DNA of 64,000 nt from Leishmania martiniquensis (Eukaryota; Euglenozoa; Kinetoplastea; Trypanosomatida; Trypanosomatidae): positions 5,001 through 69,000 of the forward strand of contig NC_090157.1 in assembly GCF_017916325.1 (NCBI RefSeq), written 5' to 3'. Of the stretch, positions 20,416 to 30,783 are shown piece after piece. Numbering within the stretch: position 1 is the first letter of the stretch; each line of letters opens with the position of its first letter. The position numbers were made by a program, and so were the translations under genes. The notes below the pieces were generated by a model that saw only the letters and a program-made list of their open reading frames with translations, searched no databases and was not told the DNA's origin.

Positions 20416-21405
20416 CTATTGCGCCGCGCAGCCGGACTGTGGGCCCTCGTTCTCCTCTTCTGCCTCTTCGTCTTTCTTGATCTCTGCCTCCAAGATGGAT
20501 AAGTCCTCCTGAGTCACGTAGCACACCTCGCCGGCATCCTCGTGCGCAGCCACGTCCACACTCTTTGGTGGTGGCAGTGCTTCGCGCAGCAGCCGCAGCT
20601 GCTCCGCCTCGATGTGATCGGGGTAGTCGACCATGAACTCAATGACCAAGTTGCCAAACTTGTTGGCCTGCTTATACACCGGCATACCCTCGCCTGTGAC
20701 GCACTTGACATCGCCAGGCTTTGTTATAGTTCCACGCGCCTGCCGCACTACTAGTTCGCGACCGTCAAGGTGGGTGAACTTGAACTGAAAACCGCAGAGT
20801 GCCTCCGCAAGGGAGAGGTGGTGCTGCATGTGCAGGTCACAATCGTCGCGGGTAAAGGTATCGTGCTTCACCTGCTGCAGTACCACGACAAAGTCGCCGG
20901 CGCGCTCCACCCCCAGCTCTTCGTCGGCCATCCGCGGAAACGTAATTCGCTGACGGTGCGCCATGCCCTTCTCCACGACCACCTGCAGCGCCGCGTCCAC
21001 CTCTACCGTCTTGCTGCCTGAGCAGCGGCCGCAGCGGTCGCGCGAGTCTATGTGCTCGCCGGAGCCCTGGCACACGTCGCACACCATCTGCATCTGCTGC
21101 ACCATCATTCCCATCTGTCGCACTACCACACGCGAGCCGCTGCCACGACACACGGGGCACATGTTGCTGCCCCGTGAAAAGCTTTTCCTCTTGGCGCCAC
21201 TACCTTTACAATCAGGGCATAATACGGTACGCTTGCGTTCTATCTCCACCCTTTTGCCATTGTAAAGGTCTTCGAGGGTGACAGGGAGGGCGTACGCGGT
21301 GTCGCGTCCGCGTCGACTGCGTTGTGCTCGCCCACGGAAGCCAGGACCGCCCATCCCGCCATTGAGCATGGCGTTCAGCATGTCATCCATGCCTACTCCA
21401 AACAT
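20416..21405 (-). CDS. type I DnaJ-like (Ydj1/DNAJA-type) protein lacking the J domain
   Basis: This 329-aa protein aligns with class A Hsp40s from the end of the J domain onward. It begins in a Gly/Met-rich segment (1-24). A GRD...LEDLYNGKRVEI strand follows, then the zinc-binding region with all four repeats (CPDCKGSG 63-70, CPVCRGSG 83-90, CDVCQGSG 109-116, CGRCSGSK 125-132), then the two C-terminal substrate-binding barrels. It ends in CAAQ, a good C-terminal CaaX farnesylation box as in Ydj1 (CASQ). No HPD-containing J domain is encoded in any frame upstream. The start ATG 21405 lies just after a pyrimidine tract and AG (21413-21414), so the loss is not a wrong start. Without a J domain it should not stimulate Hsp70 ATPase by itself; it may bind clients or dimerise with a full-length partner. 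It is probably membrane-attached if farnesylated. Confidence 0.92.
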   Translation of the reverse strand: MFGVGMDDMLNAMLNGGMGGPGFRGRAQRSRRGRDTAYALPVTLEDLYNGKRVEIERKRTVLCPDCKGSGAKRKSFSRGSNMCPVCRGSGSRVVVRQMGMMVQQMQMVCDVCQGSGEHIDSRDRCGRCSGSKTVEVDAALQVVVEKGMAHRQRITFPRMADEELGVERAGDFVVVLQQVKHDTFTRDDCDLHMQHHLSLAEALCGFQFKFTHLDGRELVVRQARGTITKPGDVKCVTGEGMPVYKQANKFGNLVIEFMVDYPDHIEAEQLRLLREALPPPKSVDVAAHEDAGEVCYVTQEDLSILEAEIKKDEEAEEENEGPQSGCAAQ

Positions 21406-22094
21406 GGTGCCACTACGTTTTAAGGAAGGCGAAGGGAATATGCTCAACAGAGGGGAGAGGCCGAAGTGCGGGAAGAAGAAAGGTGAAGGCGGAAGCTGAA
21501 GTAAAGATAAATTCAAGCCAACGGGTGAAGCAGCAACGAAAAAAAAAAACAAATAAGCGCCGGTGAGGGAGAAGGGTGCGGCCACGGTGAAACGGCACCA
21601 AAGTACGTCACCACCAAAGCAAGAGGAAAGCGGGAAAGGGGAGGGGGAAGAGTGGGCTGATGGAAATGGCGGAGAAGAGAACAACGGCGGAGTTCTAATG
21701 TCGCGCATCACACAGTGGAGACGGTACAGCCGGCCTCAGCCACGTGGACAGCGGCGACAAAATGGGCGTTGATGCCTCGGTTGAAGAGAGGGTGCATGTA
21801 GACACACACACACACGTGCAGAACGAGAAGGTTGCACGCTCAGTCATTCCTCTCTGTTTTGTACTCGATAGTGTTTTCAGTGAACGATGCGTTCTCGCCT
21901 TCACCTTTGCGCTGTGAGAAAGAGGGTAGCTTCACTTTGGCCGCTCCGCCCTCCGGTTCCGTCGCTCTCGACTGACTGAGCGATGAGAAGTGGAGGAAAA
22001 GCGGCCGAGAAACCACGCCGTTTGCACGGCAGCGCTGCAACACATTGGGCGAGCCGCTCCGCTCCTTCGCTCCGCACGCTTATGTTCTTTTCCC
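21406..22094. other. spacer between the CGM1 and J-less DnaJ genes
   Basis: This holds the CGM1 3' UTR and the leader of the DnaJ-like gene. It is pyrimidine-rich on the transcribed strand. I checked all frames for a lost J domain (HPD tripeptide with flanking helices) and found none. Confidence 0.6.
21413..21440 (-). promoter_or_regulatory. trans-splice acceptor for the J-less DnaJ gene
   Basis: The minus strand reads a pyrimidine-rich tract (ttcccttcgccttcctt) and then GTAG, with AG at 21413-21414, 7 nt before ATG 21405. This leaves no room for a J-domain exon upstream. Confidence 0.5.
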
Positions 22095-25000
22095 TCAGCC
22101 CGTTAGCATTGGCGCTGATGCGTTAGTCTTCTCAAACACAAAGAGCCGATAGAGCCCTACGGCCGCTCGCTCGCTTGGTGAGAGCGTAGAGTCAACGACG
22201 TTGCCGTTGCTGTCACGTTTGCGGTGCTGCTCCAGCGTCATTGCCTTGCCATGCTCTGTGTCCTTGTGATGGTCGTAGTAGTGGATGAAATCGTCCTCGA
22301 GCACGAGCCTGAGCCGGTGCTCCCCGCAGAGTTCTACAAAAGCACCCCACGGCACCACGTACTCCGTCAGGTCCTGCACGCTTCGCTCCACTTTTGTCAC
22401 GTACGGCACCCCAAAAGAAAGTTTGGCAGGCTCAAAGTTGGCGGACTGCAGTTGCGCAAACGCATCTGCGCCGAAGCGCACACCGTACACGTCGTTACCG
22501 AACTCAGCGCCGTGCTCCTTGGCGCGGAGAAGGAGCTCCTTATCGCTCACAGTGGTGCCGACAAAGCGGCCGTGTGGCGCCAAGGAGTCTGCGATGGCCT
22601 TGACAAAGTACCGCATGCCCTCCTTCGACCGGCATCCGTAGTGCATTGAAAATTGGCATGAGATCAGCTGGAATGGCCCCCGCTTCAGCAGGTCCTCCCG
22701 GAGTCCGGAGGCCGCGTCAAAGGCGTCGTGTACGGCGAAGAATGCCGGAAACCCCTTCTGTTTCCCGTTGGTCACCTTGACGCTCTGTCCCTCGGAAGTA
22801 CTGTAGCGGGCGGCCGCCTCCGCGACGCACTCGACCGAGGCATCCGTCATGAAAAGAAAGGCGGGGCGGATATGTTGCCACTTGAGCAGGTCGCCACCAC
22901 GACCGCAGCAGAGATCCAACGCGTGAAGCTTTGCTGGAGGCTTGAGCGCGCGCCGTATCGCTGCTGCCGTGGTAGAGAGCAGCGCAGACTTTACCCAGTT
23001 ATTGAAGCGGCGAAGGCCGCTGCGCTCTACGTTGGCCAGTTCCTTTGCCACCGCGCTGTAGTGCTTGCTGGTCCGCTGAGTGGCCTCGGAGGTGGGAGGG
23101 CGGCTCACCACCAGTGGCGCGTCCCTCCTACCCTGCAATAGCGTCGCCACCTCCGGCGACGTGCGGTGCCGCAAGAGCCAGTCAAGGTGCTCGATGATGT
23201 TGTCAAAGATGGCATCCTTGTTGTTGCCGCGAGGGTTGACGTGGACGATTTCCCAGCAACCACTGTCGCCGTCATAGAAGGCGTCGACAACGCAGTCCGA
23301 CCACGCATAGCATCCGCCGGCGTTGGCCAGTTGAATGTAAAGCGCCTCCTCCAGACTGGGCACCGACGCGCCATCGCCGACTCCTGGGTGGAGGCCGAGC
23401 CCGATACAGTCGCGTATCTTGCGGAGAGGAAACGGCAGCGGGTACATGACCGCCTTGTTCGTGTTGTTTGTGTAGGCATTGAGATACAGCTCTGCGTTTC
23501 CGCGACTCTCGCGGATGGCGCGCAGCGTCAGCTTGGCCGTCACGCACGTCCCGGCTTCAGTCGCGTTCAAGGCGTTCGAGGGCGTCACGCACGTGGCTGC
23601 AGCGCCGACGTGCATGCGTGCTGTGGACTCCAAGGCGTTGGCTTGCGCCTTTGCGCTCTCCGACTTCAGATCCAGTAGCTCGAGCAAGTGTGAAAGGGAA
23701 ATGTTCTCCACGAGACTCTCGTACACCGAGATGGCGGTGATGATGGAGTTGGCACCGAGCTTGTCCGGCCGCAGGCGCTGGATGTACCATCGATGTGTTG
23801 CGTCGTCGTAGGAGCACTCGGCTACGACAGCTGTATCCACCGGCATCTCGAAGCTGTGTGGGTTGAGGATATGCATCGGCTTCCGCAGCCGCCAGTGCCC
23901 TGCCACATCCTCGCGATGACCGTAGTTTTTCTTCACGAAGAAGAGAGATACGGTGTACATGTCCGGTTGCTTGTCAGACGCCTGGATGAGCCAATCAATG
24001 GACAGAAGGTGCCGCCACTTCCACTTCAGCTGCGCGCTGCTGGAGCCCACCGCCACAGGAAATTCGTCCGGGGTGAAGATGAGACCGTCGTTCTCCGTTG
24101 GGCCGTACGGACCGTCGTAGAGAAAGCATTGCGACTCGGTGCAGTAGCGCAGCTTTGCAAGACAGGCGCCCATCTCGGCAAAGGCCCACATGTCCTTGGC
24201 GTACCACGACACGTAGCTGCAGTTGTCTGTCATGTCGGGTAGTGCACATGTGCGCACTACCGCCTTAAGCGCGTGATACCGCTCCGCCATGGTACGCTTT
24301 GCCAAGTTCACCGAGGCTCCATCTGCCGCCCCAGCGTACGCGAAGAGGTCGAACGCCCCAAGTACCAACCTGGACACTTCAGGCGACGATGTCGTAGACT
24401 GGTGCACAGCCATCAGCTCAGCATCCATAACAAAGGTGTGGTACTGCAGGGTCGTGTGATCATCCATGAAGAGGTAAGCCGCGTCCAGTGAACGGTCCAC
24501 CGCGTAAGCGAAATGCCGGCCACGCGGGTGGCGATGTAGAGTCACCACTTCTGACGGCGAAGTGCCATCAGCGGCAGCTTCCACCGTCAGAGTGAAACAC
24601 TCTGACTCACAAACCTCTCGATTCGGCCCCAGTTCAAGGGTGCAGCGCCGTTCTCCGAGGGTGAGGGGCACGCGGGCCACAGCATCCTCGTCCCCGCTCG
24701 CCGACCGGCGCAGCGCACGGCGTGCCCGCTCCAATGCCAAGACGCTCGTGAGGTGAGAGAGATTCGGTGATGCGGCGCCGGCGTTGGCGGCATCTTCAGC
24801 CCTCCACGCAGGGAAGCGAGGTCTCCACATCGCTACTACCACTACGCGAATTCCGTCGCTTTTTTCCGTGACGGTGTACACACGCTCACGCAGACGGGCG
24901 GCGTCTTTCTTGCAGAGAGGTGTGCACATCGGACCCGGGAACTCGGCATGGCTAGCGTTGTCCGTTACGTTGGCGTGGCGTAGTACATACTGGAGCATTT

Positions 25001-25196
25001 CACCACACGGCGCCGATGCCTCGCTCAGCATCCTTTCCAGTGCTGCCTCCACACCGGCTATTTGTGCGTCCGAGACGCCCGCTTCGCTATCGGCATGGAC
25101 GGCACTGTGCCATGCATCATTAGCTGGACAACACCATCTGCGATGCGGCTCGCCTTTGTGAGCCTCGCTGAGCGCTTTGAGGTTTTGAAACTGCAT
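22095..25196 (-). CDS. CGM1: bifunctional mRNA cap guanylyltransferase / cap guanine-N7 methyltransferase (CGM1)
   Basis: This 1033-aa protein is the trypanosomatid fused capping enzyme. CGM1 builds the m7G cap that is the base of cap 4 on the spliced-leader RNA, which is then carried onto every mRNA. The N-terminal part holds the nucleotidyl-transferase domain with active-site EKSDGIR (lysine K112 in motif KxDG), the later FVMDAEL (motif III-like), and DGLIFTP and LKWKW (motifs IV and V). From about residue 757 an AdoMet-dependent methyltransferase follows, with HALDLCCGRGGDLLKW (motif I, ~758-773) and ISCQFSMHY (~845). A longer frame starting at 25262 exists, but a textbook acceptor (pyrimidine run then CTCAG, AG at 25203-25204) lies between the two ATGs, so I place the start at 25196. 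The length matches the T. brucei protein (about 1050 aa). It is distinct from the separate CE1 and CMT1 enzymes. Confidence 0.95.
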   Translation of the reverse strand: MQFQNLKALSEAHKGEPHRRWCCPANDAWHSAVHADSEAGVSDAQIAGVEAALERMLSEASAPCGEMLQYVLRHANVTDNASHAEFPGPMCTPLCKKDAARLRERVYTVTEKSDGIRVVVVAMWRPRFPAWRAEDAANAGAASPNLSHLTSVLALERARRALRRSASGDEDAVARVPLTLGERRCTLELGPNREVCESECFTLTVEAAADGTSPSEVVTLHRHPRGRHFAYAVDRSLDAAYLFMDDHTTLQYHTFVMDAELMAVHQSTTSSPEVSRLVLGAFDLFAYAGAADGASVNLAKRTMAERYHALKAVVRTCALPDMTDNCSYVSWYAKDMWAFAEMGACLAKLRYCTESQCFLYDGPYGPTENDGLIFTPDEFPVAVGSSSAQLKWKWRHLLSIDWLIQASDKQPDMYTVSLFFVKKNYGHREDVAGHWRLRKPMHILNPHSFEMPVDTAVVAECSYDDATHRWYIQRLRPDKLGANSIITAISVYESLVENISLSHLLELLDLKSESAKAQANALESTARMHVGAAATCVTPSNALNATEAGTCVTAKLTLRAIRESRGNAELYLNAYTNNTNKAVMYPLPFPLRKIRDCIGLGLHPGVGDGASVPSLEEALYIQLANAGGCYAWSDCVVDAFYDGDSGCWEIVHVNPRGNNKDAIFDNIIEHLDWLLRHRTSPEVATLLQGRRDAPLVVSRPPTSEATQRTSKHYSAVAKELANVERSGLRRFNNWVKSALLSTTAAAIRRALKPPAKLHALDLCCGRGGDLLKWQHIRPAFLFMTDASVECVAEAAARYSTSEGQSVKVTNGKQKGFPAFFAVHDAFDAASGLREDLLKRGPFQLISCQFSMHYGCRSKEGMRYFVKAIADSLAPHGRFVGTTVSDKELLLRAKEHGAEFGNDVYGVRFGADAFAQLQSANFEPAKLSFGVPYVTKVERSVQDLTEYVVPWGAFVELCGEHRLRLVLEDDFIHYYDHHKDTEHGKAMTLEQHRKRDSNGNVVDSTLSPSERAAVGLYRLFVFEKTNASAPMLTG

Positions 25197-25202
25197 GCAC
25201 AG

Positions 25203-25222
25203 CTGAGAAGTAAAAGATAAAG
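25203..25222 (-). promoter_or_regulatory. trans-splice acceptor that decides the CGM1 start
   Basis: The minus strand reads tttatcttttacttct followed by CAG, with AG at 25203-25204. It is only 6 nt upstream of ATG 25196 and downstream of the alternative ATG at 25262, so the longer form would normally be spliced off. Confidence 0.6.
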
Positions 25223-25853
25223 CGGTACTCCTCAAGGTGTCAGCATGACACAAGAAGGGCATGACCTGTCGGCGCCCACCAGCGTCACCTTGTGTCTAAT
25301 CGCCCCCGCCCTTTTTTTGCACCTCTCCGTTGCCGAAAGGTACTGTCGGCTTGCCCGTCTTTCGCACTCGGCCAGGGTGGAAGGGTGAGGCAGAGATGGA
25401 GCGTGAAGAGAGAGAAGTCAGAGTGAAGAAAAATACGTTAACAGATGGCGCCAGACGTAAGGTGTGCGTATGTATGATTACGCGTATGTGTGTGCGCGTG
25501 CGCGTGTGTGGTGCGGTGTGCACCGATGCGAAGGACGGGTGATAGGAACATGAGGGTGCTGGGGAGAGTTGGTGACGAGGACAAGACGGTGCACTGGGGG
25601 CTGCGCGACGGTGGTGGCTGTGTAATGGACTGCAGCAATTCGAAACGCTCTCCTCGCCCAAATTTGGGCTGCTCCTGTTCTCTCATGAGAAAGGCAACCT
25701 CAAGTGCTTTATGGCACCCCCGTGTTAGCGGTGCTACTCACTTCACCGAAAACTGCAGGCCACATGGCCTTGTGGGCCCCCCACCGTGACACTGCATGGC
25801 ACGCGCCGCAGCTCTGTCGGCGCATCTGATGTTGGCGTGTTCATCGGCATTGT

Positions 25854-25871
25854 CTTATTTTCCGAAATAAG
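25854..25871. repeat. hairpin, 7-bp perfect stem with 4-nt loop
   Basis: CTTATTT (25854-25860), loop TCCG, AAATAAG (25865-25871). It is a perfect inverted repeat about 660 nt upstream of the CGM1 start, at the edge of the gene desert. On the transcribed strand the loop reads CGGA. Confidence 0.5.
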
Positions 25872-28800
25872 AAATCGCGGCGAAAGTAATGGGGGATATG
25901 AGAGCGATCGCATGACGGCCGGGGATGCTGTTGGGAGTCGCCCTCTCTTTCTCGCGTCCTTTGACCGAGACCGCGTTGCCTCTCCCCCTTGCGGACTCAT
26001 CAAGCGTGAGGGGGAAAAACGAAGAGAGAAAGCACAGAAACACACGGAATACATCGCGACTGCTGAGAGGCCACTACTCGACGCTACACGAAACACGCGA
26101 GGCTCTCCTCCTTCCTCCCCCTGCTCGCCTCACACGAAAGCACGGCGGCTACAGAGGCACTCTTCACTTATCCTGTGACACGTCCCAGTGAGGGCGGTTC
26201 TCCGCTGACGCACGTGCGGTACCTCACGGCTGTGAAGCAGTTTCTTGCGTGCGCGCCGATGGGCGGGATGAAGGTGAGTGGGTAGAACTGAGACGTAGGA
26301 GAGCGGCGGCAGGGAAAAAAGGAAGCGAAGCGGACAATGTTGCGGCGCCATCGGAATGGCATCAAAGTGCAACTCCACCGTGCCCACAACATAGGCGGTA
26401 GATAAAGAGGAAAGTAAAAACAGCGCGAGGGCTCCTAGTCCGCTTGCCATACGATGGCTGCCCCTCCTCACGTTCGTTGCGCGCGTACGCACCCGTGCGT
26501 GCACGCATGAAAAAGAGTGAGCACACCCACACCCACACGCACACTGACACACGAAACGAACAAAGAGAGCGGAGGAGCACACCCGCGCGCAAACAAACGG
26601 GGACGGATGCGCTCTTTGGCGAGGAGAAAAAGATCGACGTTAGGGCACGTACATGAACACATAGTCCTTCGACACCTCTCTCATACAGCGTTACCACAGC
26701 GAGATGGAGAGGGGGAGGCGACTGGAAGTCCGCAATGTGCGCGTGCGAAATGCGGGGAGGCGTGTCTGACATACAGTCCTGTAGGGAACCAAAGTAGGGG
26801 AGGAACACACAAAAAAAAGCAGTTTTGATGTTGGTGCCTCAACCGTAGACCACAATTCCTCGGAGCATGTGCAATGTATCGAAGGGAAATGCTCGGTAGA
26901 GAGGTACAGCAGCAGCCGTTGCCCATGGGAGCGTTTTTGTGTTGATAGGTGATGACGTCGTTTGCTGTTGCGGAGCAGGCGCTGTTCGAAGAGAGAATGA
27001 GAGCGCGATCCACTGCCATGGTGTTACGCGAGAGGACCAACAACGACACATCGGTGCACACACATACACACACAGACGCCTGCATATGCGACGCAAAAAG
27101 GGTGAAGAGAATGGGAGAGGGGCAGAAAAAGTGAAGCAACGGGGGAGAGAGCGAGCGAGGGACGAAAAGCATTAACACACCGAACACGCAAGGGCACCGC
27201 TGCGAGGGTGCGGGGGGGGGTTCGTCTGCAGGGGACCCCGTAGACATGAAAACGAAAAAAAACATCAAAATAACGACAAAAAGGCTCAGAGATAGTGAAG
27301 TGAAAAGGGGCTCTTAATGATGTCTACTGCCGCTCTGTATCACTTGAGGAAAAAGATAGACGTCAAACGGCAGCATCAGCGACCACCACAGAGAGTTACA
27401 CCGGAGGGATTACTCAGACACACACAGTGATCGCGAAAAGAAACATGCTGGAAATGTTTCTTAGTTCCGGCCGTGACTACCCTGTCCACTCCTCTTTCTC
27501 TCCTCATCTTTTACTGTGCGATAGATACCCTTCGACACAAGAGCAGACGCATGCCCACTCAGATCGGAGCGGGTCGTCGCGAAAGGAGCGTCGGGGGAAA
27601 CAGGCGAAAGGGGAAAATGGAGGAGAGGGATAGCACACCCATGCAGCTCTGGCCTCCGTTGGACTCCTTCCGTGCTCAGTGCGATACTGTCCGCGAGTGA
27701 GCTCATGCGTACATTGCACACAACGGGCAGACGGAAAACGGCAGAGAAACAAATCCTCAGCAGCGGAGACACAGAAGAGCCACACAGCTGCCGTAACACC
27801 AAAGAGCTCGAAAAACAAAGGTTCGCAGAGCGTTTCGTAGGTTTCTTCTGCACTTTCATAGCGTAAAAAAATCGCTTCCATGCCAGTCAGTCTGTACTGC
27901 TCTGGAATATATCCATGCAGAACAACCGTCACAGAGGCGCTCGAACGTTTTTACATTCACCACGCCATCCGAAACTATAGCTGCATGTGTTCAATCTTAT
28001 GGGAAGGCTTGTGCGTGTGTCTGGGGGGGGTGGAGAGGGAGGGATTGCGGAGCATCAGGACATCACAGCGAAAATATGAATAGTTTTGAAACCGAGAAAC
28101 AGCATTGAGAAGTGAGAGGAAACCAAAAGAAAGAGCGTGTTTGGCTGAAGTGCAAGCGTGAGGAGCAGAGAGCGGGCGGGCGGGAAGAGAAAGTGAATGC
28201 GCGTAGGAGTGCTATCCCCTGGATACTCTATGCATTGCCCAGATGGTATCGCGTAGAAAACAGGGAGCAACACCTTTGGAGCGCACTGCACCGCTCCTGT
28301 GGCCTCTCCCTACCGCGGGTGCCTTCGCTCGCTAAGTGTTTTCCTTCAACTTCTTTACGTAAAACAGCGGAAGAGGAAAAACAGAATAGCGAATGGAATA
28401 TGCCGAAGTAGCCGATAGCCGCGCCAACCACACCGACATGCAGCGCTACACGTACATCGGGCTATCGCCACTCTTCACGAGCCCGGACAACGGCACGGGG
28501 GAAGCAGGTGTGTGCGGATCATGCTGCAAGCGTCGAGGAAAAGAGAGGGTGAGAGGGATCGCTAACATAAATGACCGACCCAAGTGCAACCGCCAACGAA
28601 ATATGATCGAAAGGTGAGGGAGGGAGGGGAGGAGGAAAGGGCGAAAGGATATGATACGACGACCGGAGAAGGGAGAGCAGCAACAACAACAGTGTCATTT
28701 CTCTACCGATCTGGCGCGCGAAGGTATAGTGGCGTACGCCTCTGTCCGTCCACTACTGCTTTGCAAAGAGCTATAGAGAAAGAGACGAGCAGATGGGAAA

Positions 28801-30008
28801 ACACTGAAAGCGAAAACAGAGGCACAGCGCGAGCGCAACAGAAAGTGAAGAGGCGAATGGTCCCTCTCTGTACGCGTACCTGCACCGCTGGGCCTTCCGG
28901 CGGCTACTCTCGCAAAGGCAGCAAACGCAGGCCGTCCCCATCCGGAGCTGCTGAGAGAAGCACCCTAAAATCCCCAGAATTGGGGACAGCGGTGGCAAAG
29001 CAGAAGCGCACATCCGCTCAAGATGACGTACCGGTCGTGCCGGAGTGCAATCTGGAAAGCGGGGATAACAGCACAAAGGACGATCATAAGCACACACAGA
29101 GAGAGAGACAAGAGCGGTATACACAACCACCCTGATAGAGAAAGGGAGAGGGGGAGACAGAAAGACGGTTGAGGAAAGAGAGACTGTGCCGCTGTTGCTG
29201 GTAGTAGGAGCAATCATCTACTCGACCCTCCTTCTAGCGCTCTTAGCGCGCCGTCGCTTCCATTTCGGTCTCTCCTTGCTTGCTTACTGTGGCCAGATGC
29301 ACAACTGACTGCCCCTTTTGTGCAACATATTCGCGTGAGCACGAGTCCCTGCTTGGTGGTGCACGTCGCTTTTCCTCCTTCGGCGCTGCTTACCTTGCGC
29401 TGCTAAACGGCGTGGCAGGTATGGGGTGGTATTGCCCCCGCTGAACACATGCGCAGCATGCCGGGGCTGAGGCTATCCACGCAGTAGCATGAAAGGAGCA
29501 TGGAGAGAAAGACTGGGGTAGGAGAACTGCAAAGGGAAAGGGCGCCTCCTGCTCCATGACGCCGCTGATGCTGCTTGTCTCAAGGTCGACCAGCGTGCGC
29601 GAAGGTGATTAGCTCCACGCATTCTTCACATATGACCGCAGCAGCAACAAAGTGCCACATGAGAGCTGTCGCACGGTGCTACACATGTTACGAGGCGTTC
29701 TGTTCCCTTCTCCTTTTTGAAAGATCCGGGGTTGTGTAGGAGGGGGATAGGCGGGGTGGCAGCACATGCAGAAGGAGGGGGCGGGCAGGCTGGGCAAGAT
29801 GAGTGGCACCCGCCCGCGCGACAATACACGCAGGCGTTTCTGCGCGCGTCGGCGAAAGGAAGACAATACATGAGGCGGTAAAAAATGATATGAAGGGCTC
29901 GCACGATCGCTGGAAAAGGAGCAGAAGGAAGAGTCTAGGGGGAGAGGGGAAACGACAGAGGAAGGCGCTGAAGGGGCAAACGCAATGGTCAGTGCCTCCA
30001 CTGTGACC

Positions 30009-30040
30009 CTCCCCTCCCCTCCGCGCGGAGAGGAGGGGAG
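30009..30040. repeat. long GC-rich inverted repeat (16-nt arms, one mismatch)
   Basis: The centre is the palindrome CCGCGCGG (30021-30028). Pairing continues outward to 30009 and 30040 with a single C-A mismatch at 30018/30031. Either strand could form a very stable hairpin. It lies inside the gene desert, with pyrimidines on one arm and purines on the other. Confidence 0.6.
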
Positions 30041-30756
30041 AAGCAAAGGGAAAAGCAGTAAACGGTCTGCGGCGAGGAAGAGAAAAAAAAGAGCTTTGAA
30101 AGCAGAGAGAGAAAGAAAGCGCGTGCAACCCCAGGAACGCTGACGACAAGGTGAAAAGCGAAAGATAGCGGGAGCTCATGCACTTTGGTAAGTGCATTTT
30201 GTGCCATATCTGCGGGAAAAGAACGAGGAAGGAAAGAAGCAAAACAGAAGGGGGAAGAGGGTCATCGACTGGGGACCTCCTCTTGCGGCACGCATGCCGA
30301 ATCACAAGGGAGGGTTAAAGATAGAGGGACAAGGACTAGCGCAACGCCTCACGAAGAGAAGTGTAGCAGTGACAGAGGGAAAGATAGGGAAGCCACCGAT
30401 ACAGTGAAAAGAACGCGTGAATGAACGGTGTCTAGTTCAACAGCGTGGGTATATGCAGATCCATAGGGTTGCGAAGAGGCACACAAACACATGAAAATTT
30501 CACGGCGGCTTCATGGGAAATGGCGGAAGTGAGCGGAAAAAGAATGCGAAGGTCAAGACAAGCATGAGGAAGGGAGGCCGTGGGGATGACCAACCACCGC
30601 TATAGGAGCGCGGTGATAGAGAGACCTGCAACAGAGTGACAGGCAGTCATCCTTTTATGCGTGCTGGCGTGCGTACTCGTTTGTTTTTCCCTCCACTCCT
30701 CTCATCTTTGAGGCGTGATTGACCACAGAACTGAGATTGGTGTGGGGAGCAGGGTA

Positions 30757-30783
30757 AGCAGCCGAGACGCAGTCTCGGCTGCT
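30757..30783. repeat. perfect 12-bp hairpin with 3-nt loop
   Basis: The left arm at 30757-30768 (AGCAGCCGAGAC) and right arm at 30772-30783 (GTCTCGGCTGCT) are exact reverse complements around the loop GCA. It is the strongest small hairpin seen in the window, inside the gene desert and without any open frame around it. Confidence 0.65.

Noticed and set aside
28584..29135. Plus-strand 183-aa Lys/Arg/Glu-rich frame in the gene desert
   Set aside because: It is the translation of purine-rich DNA, opposite the local transcription direction, with no motif or start context.
29688..30305. Minus-strand 205-aa hydrophobic frame as a membrane protein
   Set aside because: The Leu/Ser/Phe/Pro/Cys composition is what pyrimidine-rich sequence yields in any frame; there are no defined membrane helices in a regular pattern.
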